Shown here: positions 56,024-64,000 of the stretch, piece after piece | How positions within the stretch are numbered: the stretch's first letter is position 1 | Layout of the letters: each line of letters begins with the position of its first letter | Origin: Lasiosphaeris hirsuta | Lineage: Eukaryota > Ascomycota > Sordariomycetes > Sordariales > Lasiosphaeriaceae | Assembly: GCA_030549175.1 (NCBI GenBank) | Contig: JAUKUA010000007.1 | Location: forward strand, 3,348,001 to 3,412,000 | Reading direction: 5' to 3' | Length of the DNA stretch: 64,000 nucleotides | The notes under the pieces: generated by a model | The model's database searches: none | Told to the model about the DNA's origin: nothing | The model's input: the letters and a program-made list of their open reading frames with translations, nothing else | Program-made: the position numbers and the translations under genes

Positions 56024-57953
56024 GATGTTCTACGCCTACTCACCCCATGTAAAACAGACGGGTGCTCTACCTGGACAGTCCTGTGTTTCTTTTGGGACTA
56101 TTGTTTCATGCATGGTCATTCCTTCTGTCAAGTGTCTTGAGAGCTATAACTCTTGCTCACTGTCCGACTCGCAAATTTGCTTTTCTTGTCACCCCCTTTT
56201 CCCCCTATCTTTTAGTGGTGTGTACAGTATTAGCCCAGCGAAACAATCGGCCTAGGGCTAGCCGCGGTGGTCATGGGTTAGGTAGATGGCGGGAGCAGAT
56301 TGGTGCTCGGTTTGCATGGAACCTTTGTTTGGGTTGATGGAGTTTGGAGGCGGCGGACTGCCGGGCTCACATATTGGAGCCGGAGGACAGGTGAGGTCGA
56401 GAATGGAAGCTCGAAGGGTCGATGGTTCGCGCATAGATATACAAGTACTACTAATGGTCTGACATTGTTTAGTTGTCGTTCTGCATCTAAGTAGGTTATT
56501 GTTGCTTAATTTGTTCAGAGAGCATAAAGGAGGAAGTGGAGGGCTGGGCAGTCAACGATTTGTCGTGATCATAAAAGCATTGGGGGATGGTGAGTGGTTA
56601 GCTTTGAGTTTAGAAATGACAACGCCGATATCGAAACAGTTATGCTGCTACCTGGGTTAAGTGGCTATGCAGCTACTGGTACACCGTCTCTTTTTAGCAA
56701 TTAAGAGCGCCGAGAAACCGTCTTGAGCCATTTGTGTTACACTTGCTGCTGGTAGAGTTTGACCAGGAGGCGAAGCTTTTGCTCAGGCTTGCCGAGCTGG
56801 TAGCTGCGGTTAGGGTCAGCTCCGACCCTAACCCTGTTCCTACGATCCCCGAGATTGAGCAGTTAGCAAAACTGGACCGTTGTCTCTGGCGAGTTTTGGG
56901 CTGAGGTCTGAAGAAATCGGAATTGCTGATGTTTGTGTCGCGGTATGACAGAGCACAAGGCCCAGCGGTGAGGCAGAATGGTTGTCGACGTGGAACCATT
57001 GACTGGACTGTGGCACAACACGATGGCAGAGACGAAGCGGGGGTAATCCTGTGCAAGGGGCGACCCTTTGAGGGCGAAGTGGGAGCGGCTTGGAAGGCGG
57101 CTAGCCTGCATGGCGCTAAACTCTCGTCTCGGGTTATCAAAGGGTAACCGGGGTCTGATTGGACGGCCAAGCTCGTCCAGGCAGCTGAAAGAGGGGCCGC
57201 GCTGGACTGCGTACGCTGAAAGTGCAACCTCGTTGCGACTGAGCTTCCCAGCTTTTTGTTGCTGCTTCAATCAATCTTGGCTAGAGCCTGGCGACAGAGG
57301 GACAAGGTCATACTGTCGCAACCTCATCAATCACCGGGAAGCCATAGTTGCTACGTTCTCGTCCAAGCCTCTGGCCATGCTCTGACTCCTTCACTACGCT
57401 TATATATCATTCGCGGCAGCTGGAAAAGCTTACATCAGACCACAACCCACCTTGTTTCCCGATTGCCAAACGAGCCCATCAAACAGCCCGCGCGGGCTTT
57501 CAACTGTACTCCAAGGGAACTCCCCTGTGCTGACCAGGCGATGAGATTCTGTGCTTATCCGCACTTGTCACTTCTAGTCCGACTTCCCGGCTCCCAGCTT
57601 TGCCCCCCGAGTTCCGAAATTCGTAACTGAGCCTCGAACCGTCCTACCCATATCCTTTCGTCCAGACATTGAGTTTTGAGCATCGAGCCTGCAGTCATCG
57701 CCCAGGATATACATTGATCATACACATCATATACTCGACGATTGCTGGACGTAAGAGCCTCGGGGATGGTCAATATTGAGCTGTGGAGTCTTTGATATAT
57801 ACTTTGCGACCCGTCCAGTTTTGTCGTGACGGTTTAGGTCGCTGGTCCAATCCGTGGTTCAATACAAGAGTTGGATTATACCTCTGGCCGCATGAGAAAC
57901 AAGGAGAAAGTTGGTCAAAATAAAATAAACCCCCGTCAATTCCAGGGTGGAAA
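56024..57953. other. 1.9-kb intergenic region between PIS1 and the CCCH gene
   Basis: 3' flank of pis1 and promoter of the next gene, both plus strand. No frame with a domain, no RNA gene and no clear repeat was seen. Confidence 0.4.
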
Positions 57954-59826
57954 ATGGATATGACGCAGGTCGGCGGCGCCGTCTTGGACGGCTTTGTCCA
58001 GCGCTTCCAGGCTCTCCAAGAACACCGGGCCTCCAGTGAACAATTAATACAGGTGTGCTATACCCGGGGCCACGATTATTTGACTCCGCCAGCTCAAGTT
58101 TCTCTTCTAACGTCTTGAATAGGACATCTTGATGTATTCGAAAACGATCGAGACCGGCCTCCTAACCGAAAATCAGCACCTGATCGGCAAACTCCGTGAT
58201 GCCGAGCTTGATCTTGCAGATGCCACGAAATCGAGACGAGAGTTTCAGCAGCTGCTACAGCAGTCCGAAAGTTCAATTACCCAGTTATTACAGGAAATCA
58301 AATTTTTGAAGGTTAGAGCACACATACCGTGTGGCTGGCGCAGCAATTGAGATGTGTTTGTGTCGCAGAATCACAACCCCTATGTCCTCGTCTTGATTGA
58401 CGGCGATGGATTACTCGTAAGGAACCCCTTCACCACCGAGCTCCCGACCTATGATCTCTTTTCTAAAACTAGCTTGTGTGTTTCCGCGTCTTAGTTCAAC
58501 CAAGACTTTATCCGCCAAGGAATCGAGGGTGGCAAGCGAGCCGCCTATGCTCTACGCACCGCCGTTCTCAACCAGTGCGGCGAGCACGCTGCTGGAATCG
58601 AGGTCATTGCTAAAATCTACGCGAACCTCTCGGGTCTTGGTAGAGCTATGAGGCGCGACGGCTCGCTGGAGAGCGAAAGTGACTTCAAGGACTTCTCGTT
58701 AGGCTTTACCCAGGGCAAGGCAACTTTTGACTTTGTCGATGTTGGCTATGGTAAGGAGCGGGCGGATAACAAGATTAAAGGTGAGTGGATCTGGCCCTGA
58801 CTTGAGAGGTATGGAAGTTTTAACCCAAGTTCAGAAACAACCAAGTGGCACTTGGGTAACCCCAACTGCAGACAAATCCTGCTTGGGATATCCCATGATG
58901 CTGGTTATGCGCCATTTCTTGACGAGCTTTTCCAGAACGACCCGATTAAGCATAGCATCACGATCATCGAGGGTTTTCCGACAGTTCGCGAACTAGTCGC
59001 GACGGGGGTGAGAATCCTGAACCTCGACGACTCGCTCTTCCGGTCCGACAAGCTGGTGGATAGGACTATCCCTTGTCCCTCCTCGCCGGCCCCCAACGCT
59101 GGGGTAATAGGCTCTGCACGCGTTTTGAGCACCGCTACTGTCACAAGTGTTACAAGTACTGCCAGCTTGACAAACGGCCTTTCCGTGGCCCCCGTCCCCA
59201 TTGCCAATCCACCCACTCCAGCCACCTCGGTTCCTTCTCCTGCCCCCGCGCCGGCAACGACAGCATCATATGCGCGTGCGATTGGAAACGCGAGTCCCCC
59301 GCCGCAGATTACTCTCCCGTTACAACCACGGCCCGTCAGTACACCAACCCGCTCGACTCCTGCGAAGCCAGCGCCTTGGAACCCTGGCCCCCGTGGTCTG
59401 GATCCGCCCTTGCAAGTCTCGCAAACGGCGCTGGACAGCATCAAGAAACGAAAAGACAGCAATAAACTCTGCAACAACCATTATTTGAGAGGTCCCTGCT
59501 CCAAGGGCGACGCGTGCTGCTTTGAACACAAGTACAAGCCAACAAAGGACGAGATCAATGCAATAGCGTTCTTGACTCGACTCAACCCCTGCGAGAACGG
59601 CCAAGAGTGTGATGTCGAGAACTGCATCTATGGTCACCATGTAAGTTTGCCTTTTCCAACACCCCTCTCCCGGGCTGTTTAGCATGGCTTTATGTGGTCT
59701 TGCTAACTTGATGTTTCCCATCAGTGTCCCAGCGTTCAGAATGGGTTCTGTACGCACCCGTACTGTAAATTTCAGCAAGAAGACCATCCACCCGGCACCA
59801 AGTTTAAGGGCAGTCGGGGGCACTAA
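57954..59826 (+). CDS. CCCH zinc-finger protein with NYN-like N-terminal domain, 509 residues
   Basis: Exons 57954-58052, 58123-58311, 58369-58416 (48 nt), 58495-58780, 58835-59640 and 59725-59826 give 509 residues. The first 95 residues are a probable coiled coil (LTENQHLIGKLRDAELDLAD, LLQQSESSITQLLQEIKFLK). A PIN/NYN-like domain follows: YVLVLIDGDGLLFN, then GGKRAAYALRTAVL, FDFVDVGYGKERADNKI and ILLGISHDAGYAPFLDEL, with acidic residues where such nucleases bind metal (my reading). A Pro/Thr/Ala-rich linker leads to CCCH fingers: C-x8-C-x5-C-x3-H (CNNHYLRGPCSKGDACCFEH), a second C-x5-C-x4-C-x3-H, and a Cys-rich end (GFCTHPYCKF). The combination suggests an RNA-binding, possibly RNA-cleaving, protein. 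It is a known but functionally undefined fungal family. Confidence 0.83.
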
Positions 59827-60595
59827 AGGTAACCTGATGCTTCTTGCATGTTGGCCTTTTCTCAAAAAAATGCTCGGTCTATCCACTCTTTAAAAAGATT
59901 TGAGTCTACATTGAGGTAGTATTGGGGGCCACAGCACAAGGAAGCCCAAGAAAAGGTTGCGAAAAAAAAAACCATGTGTAACAGTTATTAAAACATTTAA
60001 AGAGTTGTAAAACTGCAGAGGGGAAGGGGGTTTGGGGGCTTACTTTCTTTTCGCCTGCTTTGAAATCATGAGGCTCTGGATTGTTGATCGCAGCTTCCTT
60101 CTCCAATCCTTTCCCTAGGGGTCAAGATCTCAGGGGCTATTATTTATTTACTTTAGTCATCAGCTTTTTGAGCACGCAAAACAAATACGAGCAGTCCAAG
60201 ATTTTGTGAATACGGAACGAGGCTGGCCTTAGCTTCTAGGATGGCGGGGTTATGTGCTAGCCATCAAGGATGTTCTAGCATGTCCCTGGCTTTTTGTGAA
60301 GAGTTGAGGGGCTGAACTTGTAAATTGATGTCTGGTAGGTTCAACTTAGCCCCGGCTTCCATCATTTGGAACCGCACAGACCCCACCTTAAATCGAGATC
60401 TCCAGACCCCACCACCGCTTTGACTATGGGACATCACCTCTCCAAAAAGCCACCCCACGTTTTTCCCTCTCCGCCTTGACAAGAAAGAGAACAGAAAGCG
60501 CGGAGCAGTGAGGAAGCTCCCCACAACCAGGCTCAACCACCCAGAACACCTAGAACATCCAGAACAACCCCGCCCACCCACAAAAATCAGCCAAA
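59827..60595. promoter_or_regulatory. Upstream region of SEC65
   Basis: 0.77 kb between tandem plus-strand genes. It includes short A-runs (59958-59970) and a CA-rich leader just before the SEC65 ATG. No other feature was recognised. Confidence 0.4.
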
Positions 60596-61449
60596 ATGCC
60601 TTCCCACCCGCGCGTGGAGGAGGTCGAGGACAGCGACGCCGAGATGTCGGACCCCTCCGAGGGCGACATTGACGACTTCGCTGAGGAGGACATCATCCGG
60701 TTCAAGCCCACATCCGCGCCTGCGCCAGCACCCACGACGCTCCCGCTGCGACCCTCGCAACAACAACAACAACCGCAACCGCCGCACCCGCACCAGCACC
60801 CGTCGGCGCTCGACATGCAGACGACGACCGACGACGCGCCGTACCGGTCGTACCAGTGTCTATACCCAGTGTACTTCGACGCGCGACGGACGCGGGCCGA
60901 GGGCCGGCGGGTGTCCAAGTCGCTCGCCGTGCAAAACCCGCTGGCGATGGAGATCGTGTTCGCGTGCCAGGCGCTCGCGATCCCGGCCGTCTTCGAGGCC
61001 GGCAAGCTGCACCCCAAGGACTGGGCGAACCCGGGGCGGGTGCGCATCGCGCTGCGCGACCACCACCCGCGCATCAAGAACAAGCACCACCTGTACATCC
61101 TCATCGGCAAGCACTTGGTGGCGCACCCGGCGACCGACGACAGCGCGGCGCTGCGCAAGCGCGTGGCGGGCGCGCCGCCGCCGCCCCAGGTCGAGGCGGG
61201 CGGCGCGTGGCCGCGCCCCGCCGTGCCGCGCGGCTGGAAGATGGGCGAGCTGCTGCCGTACTACAGCCCCGCCATGACGGGCGGCGGGGTCAGCGAGAAC
61301 TTCCTCAAGGACATGATGAAGGAGATGCAGGGCGGGGGTGATATGGCCAGCATGCTGGCCGCGGCCGCGGGGGTGCCGGCGGGGCGGGGCCGAGTGCGGT
61401 GGAGGAGAAGGGGAGGAAAAAGGACAAGAAGGGCAAGGGGAAGAGCTGA
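60596..61449 (+). CDS. sec65: Signal recognition particle subunit SEC65 (SRP19), with apparent frameshift
   Basis: The SRP19 core is clear: YQCLYPVYFDARRTRAEGRR, NPLAMEIVFACQALAI, KDWANPGRVRIAL and KNKHHLYILIGKHLV. It binds helices of 7S RNA and helps load SRP54. The N-terminus is acidic (EDSDAEMSDPSEGDIDDFAEED), then Gln/Pro-rich. The C-terminal GGGVSENFLKDMMKEMQGG matches the end of fungal homologues, which then carry a Lys/Gly-rich tail. That tail (EEKGRKKDKKGKGKS, stop at 61447) is encoded here in another frame, one base deleted or inserted in the GC-rich run near 61378-61395. Without correction the frame continues with an Arg-rich, non-homologous end to 61669. A sequencing error in GGGGCGGGG is the simplest reason. 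Corrected length is about 285 residues; yeast Sec65 has 273. Confidence 0.85.
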
Positions 61450-61569
61450 GGGGGTCTGCCGGAAGCCAGGGTTGTTTGAGGTAGGGTGTCTATTCTGGTA
61501 CAAAAATTGGAGGAAAGAGGGAGCAAAGCCGCCCGGTCCAGCAGATCAACCAGCATGGCATTATACCTT

Positions 61570-61589
61570 GGGGGGGGGGGGGGGGGGGG
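61570..61589. repeat. Homopolymer of 20 G
   Basis: Twenty consecutive G on the plus strand, between the convergent 3' ends of SEC65 and dynactin. Length in such a run is unreliable in most sequencing methods. Confidence 0.9.
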
Positions 61590-61750
61590 ACAGCATCCGA
61601 AGGGATCGGCAAGACCAGGGGCAGGCACGTAGGCAGCTTCATGTTAGCAGCCATCAAAACGAAACGTAACGCTTCCCATTGATATTGTGCATCTCTAAAA
61701 GGGATATATATCCTAATTGCTACTGCGGTACTTGCTATAACATCTCATCG

Positions 61751-64000
61751 TTACACAACGGCAAGCCTCCCCTGCAAGCCTTCCCACTCCCTCGATCCCA
61801 CAATCTGCACCTCTGTTGCCAGGCCTGGAATGGCCTTGCCATCCTGTCCCGGAAGCCTGATGCGCAATCTGGCCGCCGTTGCGCCGCCCCTTCCCTTACC
61901 CTTCACGCCCTCTCCGCGACCTGAGGACGTAGGGTCTCCAATATGGGCCGAAGGTTTGGCCTTCAACACCTGCGACTTCTTGAGCACAGCGTCCTGCCAG
62001 CTCTTCCACGCGGCAAAGTCCTCGAGCTGCTTGGCGGCGTGGTACTGCGGTGTACTCTTAGCCGGCTTCCACGCAAGCTTGTCCTTGGGTAGTGTCCCAA
62101 GATCGTACACCTTTGCGCCAGCGGCCAGCTTGACAAGCTCGCCAAGAACCACCTTGGCCTCGGACGCCACCATGGCTTTGCGCTGCTCTGCTGGCGGCGT
62201 CGGCTTGGTTAGTGGTTCTGCGAGCCAGTCGTAGTTGGGCTGCTCCGTCACCCGTGCGCGGCGGCTGTCCTCGCGCAAGTACCGCACCGCCGATTGTAGG
62301 CCCTCGATCTCGGTATTGAGCGCCTCCATCTCTCGGGCCGTGGCAACAGCACGCTCCTGTCGGGCCCGGTTGCCCGCCTCGCCCTCGACACCCTCGGCAC
62401 CGCTAGCAACGATGCGGCTATCGCTAGCAATCTTCTTCCATTTATCGCGGTCAGCCTCAAGAGTCTTGAGCTCGCGGTCTTGCTTCTGAATGTCTTCCCT
62501 AAGGCTAGTGGCTTCTTGCTTCGCCACTGCAACGAGTGCCTCCAGGTCAACGATGCGGGATGCCTTGGCGTTGGCATCACGCATGCGGGACTCGAGCGTC
62601 TCAATCCGAACCTGGGCGGTGCTGAGGCTCTCCTCGCGCACCGCGATAGCACGGCGGGCATCGTTGACAGCATCCTTGAGGCGGCGAAGCTCTTCCTCGG
62701 CGTCAACCGGGACTATCTTGAGTGCCTTCAACTCCTGGCTGCGTAGGAGCCAAGGAGCAGCACTTCGGTCGAATTCTTGCGTCTGGGCGAGATCGACGCT
62801 GAGTCCTGCAATGTCCGAGATCTGTGAGGTGGCGACGCGGAGCTTGTTCAGGTACGTCGAGAATAGATCCGACTCGCTCGAGTTGAAGGTTGTGTGTGCC
62901 AACTTCTGGATGCAGTTTTGCACTTCAGAGTAGGTATACGGTTCCGCCCTCCCCTCCTCGTGGAGGAACTGGTGCAATTCCAGGCCGGTTCTCCGCGCCA
63001 TGTCGACTAGTTCTTCTGTGGCAGACTCGCATAGCTCGAATGCTTCGGCAGTTTCCGGCATGAGAGACAATGATCTCTGCTTCAGGTCCTCCAACGACCG
63101 TACGATCTTACCGGCGATGACCTTGGTGCTCCGTGTTTGACTGATAACAGCCTCAGATTTCTTGGTGAAGTACTGAGACAGCTCATCCTCGTCACCATTC
63201 GGAGGAACAACCCTCTGGACCATGCCCTTCATGGCGGTAAACGTGACGGCGGCAGACTCCAGATGGCTCTGCATAAGCAGAGCCCGCATGTGAATGTCGT
63301 CTGCAAAGCTCTCCAAATCACTGGAAATGTGGACCTCGCCCAGATGCGTCATGAGGGCGATAGTCCGCTGCAGCTCTGCTGAACACTGCTTCTCCTTCAG
63401 GTCGTCGCGCCGCAGGCCCTCGATCCAGCCATTGAGGGCTCTCTCGACGGGCTCCAGCTCGTACAAGGCGCCTTCAAACTTGGCGAATTGCTCCAGGGAA
63501 CAGTGGCTGATAGCATTGACAAAACGGTTACACATGGCATGAACCCAGGTAAGCTTATCGATCGCGACACAGCCCTCGTAAACATCGTCTTCGTGACCTG
63601 GATGCGGCTGGCCATTGACACGCTCTTTGAGGAATTTGCCGAGAAGATCCGCCTTGAAGGCTAGCCTCTTGAACCTGAGTAGCGCTAGGACCGAGTCGCG
63701 GTCAGCCTGGTAGGTATCGGGTAAGAACAGCTTGATGATCTCCAAGTGTTGCAACGCCTCCTCCGCCTCCATGCGCCGCAGCTCCAGGTCAATGGTCTTC
63801 ACCTGAGCCTTGGCAGCCGAGAGGTGCAACTTCTGGTTGAGATCCAACATGGCTCGCGAGCGGCTTTCGAGCTGTTCTGATTCGTTCTCGGTAACGGCGT
63901 GTGATGCTCGCATGTCTTCCAGGTCACTCTGCAAGCTCGTGACCAGTTCCCGGAATCGAGACAAGGTGTACTCCATATCTTCGAGGTTTTCCTTTTGGAT
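61751..64000 (-). CDS. ro-3: Dynactin p150-Glued large subunit, C-terminal part (runs off right edge)
   Basis: The frame is open from the right edge to a stop at 61751, at least 749 residues, so the N-terminal CAP-Gly and first coiled coil lie outside the window. The visible part begins within a coiled coil (FRELVTSLQSDLEDMRASHA), passes into the conserved dynactin domain (QHLEIIKLFLPDTYQADRDSV, LLRFKRLAFKADLLGKFL, MCNRFVNAISHCSLEQFAKFEGAL) and ends with a second coiled coil (LRRLKDAVNDARRAIAVREE) and a Gly/Lys-rich tail. p150-Glued links dynein to cargo and microtubules; in Neurospora the gene is ro-3, in yeast NIP100. No intron is needed in the part seen. Confidence 0.95.
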   Translation of the reverse strand: MQKENLEDMEYTLSRFRELVTSLQSDLEDMRASHAVTENESEQLESRSRAMLDLNQKLHLSAAKAQVKTIDLELRRMEAEEALQHLEIIKLFLPDTYQADRDSVLALLRFKRLAFKADLLGKFLKERVNGQPHPGHEDDVYEGCVAIDKLTWVHAMCNRFVNAISHCSLEQFAKFEGALYELEPVERALNGWIEGLRRDDLKEKQCSAELQRTIALMTHLGEVHISSDLESFADDIHMRALLMQSHLESAAVTFTAMKGMVQRVVPPNGDEDELSQYFTKKSEAVISQTRSTKVIAGKIVRSLEDLKQRSLSLMPETAEAFELCESATEELVDMARRTGLELHQFLHEEGRAEPYTYSEVQNCIQKLAHTTFNSSESDLFSTYLNKLRVATSQISDIAGLSVDLAQTQEFDRSAAPWLLRSQELKALKIVPVDAEEELRRLKDAVNDARRAIAVREESLSTAQVRIETLESRMRDANAKASRIVDLEALVAVAKQEATSLREDIQKQDRELKTLEADRDKWKKIASDSRIVASGAEGVEGEAGNRARQERAVATAREMEALNTEIEGLQSAVRYLREDSRRARVTEQPNYDWLAEPLTKPTPPAEQRKAMVASEAKVVLGELVKLAAGAKVYDLGTLPKDKLAWKPAKSTPQYHAAKQLEDFAAWKSWQDAVLKKSQVLKAKPSAHIGDPTSSGRGEGVKGKGRGGATAARLRIRLPGQDGKAIPGLATEVQIVGSREWEGLQGRLAVV

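Noticed and set aside
57068..57630. Plus-strand frames of 105 and 124 codons between PIS1 and the CCCH gene
   Set aside because: No domain, overlapping alternatives on both strands, and the surrounding DNA looks like a promoter region.
60669..61341. Long Arg-rich and Ala-rich plus frames overlapping SEC65
   Set aside because: Frame shadows of the GC-rich SEC65 coding region; only one frame carries the SRP19 motifs.
1..64000. A secondary-metabolite cluster, CRISPR array, rRNA unit or intact transposon
   Set aside because: No polyketide synthase, peptide synthetase, terpene synthase, transposase, reverse transcriptase, rRNA or spacer array was recognised in any frame I read.

Overview
This window is nuclear DNA of a filamentous ascomycete. 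Most genes are broken by short GT-AG introns of about 50-80 bp with CTAAC/CTAAT-like branch points. Promoters are CT-rich. The gene content is fungal: a HET-C homologue, a Zn2Cys6 regulator, the reductive iron-uptake pair FTR1/FET3, a pyr-4 type OMP decarboxylase with the filamentous-fungal insertion, SCS7, PIS1 and a dynactin p150 large subunit. HET-C and several Pezizomycotina-only proteins point to Sordariomycetes, probably Sordariales; I cannot name the species.

Layout. At 1-2.5 kb (minus strand) lies a decayed NLR-type gene (SesB-like hydrolase plus NB-ARC) that runs off the left edge. It is followed on the minus strand by a large uncharacterised 'gastric mucin-like' protein (3.2-6.3 kb) and a WD40 protein (8.5-9.8 kb). 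Next come a class II tRNA-like gene (10.3 kb, plus), an arrestin-domain protein (11.7-13.1 kb) and a class I/II aminotransferase with nine exons (16.0-17.9 kb). A von Willebrand A protein reads to the right (19.8-20.8 kb). Then come a coiled-coil protein of unknown function with His-Gly-Ser-Val repeats (22.5-25.1 kb), an RBM39/Rsd1-type splicing factor (27.7-29.6 kb) and ceramide fatty-acid 2-hydroxylase SCS7 (30.4-31.6 kb), which is divergent from het-c (32.7-35.3 kb).

The right half holds a PP2C phosphatase (36.3-38.2 kb), a 33-copy perfect octanucleotide array (38.9 kb) and a BTB-like protein (40.1-41.6 kb). The iron permease FTR1 and ferroxidase FET3 are transcribed divergently from a 1.7-kb region (42-47 kb). 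After these come a Zn2Cys6 regulator (47.5-50.1 kb), pyr-4 (50.9-52.0 kb), phosphatidylinositol synthase (54.9-56.0 kb), a CCCH zinc-finger protein (58.0-59.8 kb), SRP subunit SEC65 with an apparent frameshift (60.6-61.4 kb), and the 3' part of dynactin p150Glued (61.8 kb to the right edge).

The one clear functional module is FTR1-FET3. The two products form a plasma-membrane Fe(II) oxidase/Fe(III) permease complex, and their shared upstream region carries three perfect ATCWGATAA sites of the kind bound by SreA/SRE-type GATA repressors. The other genes are mostly single-copy housekeeping genes with no sign of a biosynthetic cluster. I found no CRISPR array, no rRNA and no intact transposon. 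I did not find a convincing new multi-gene system. The best leads are the decayed NLR with its foldback insertion, the uncharacterised Pezizomycotina proteins, the microexons, and the odd tRNA.
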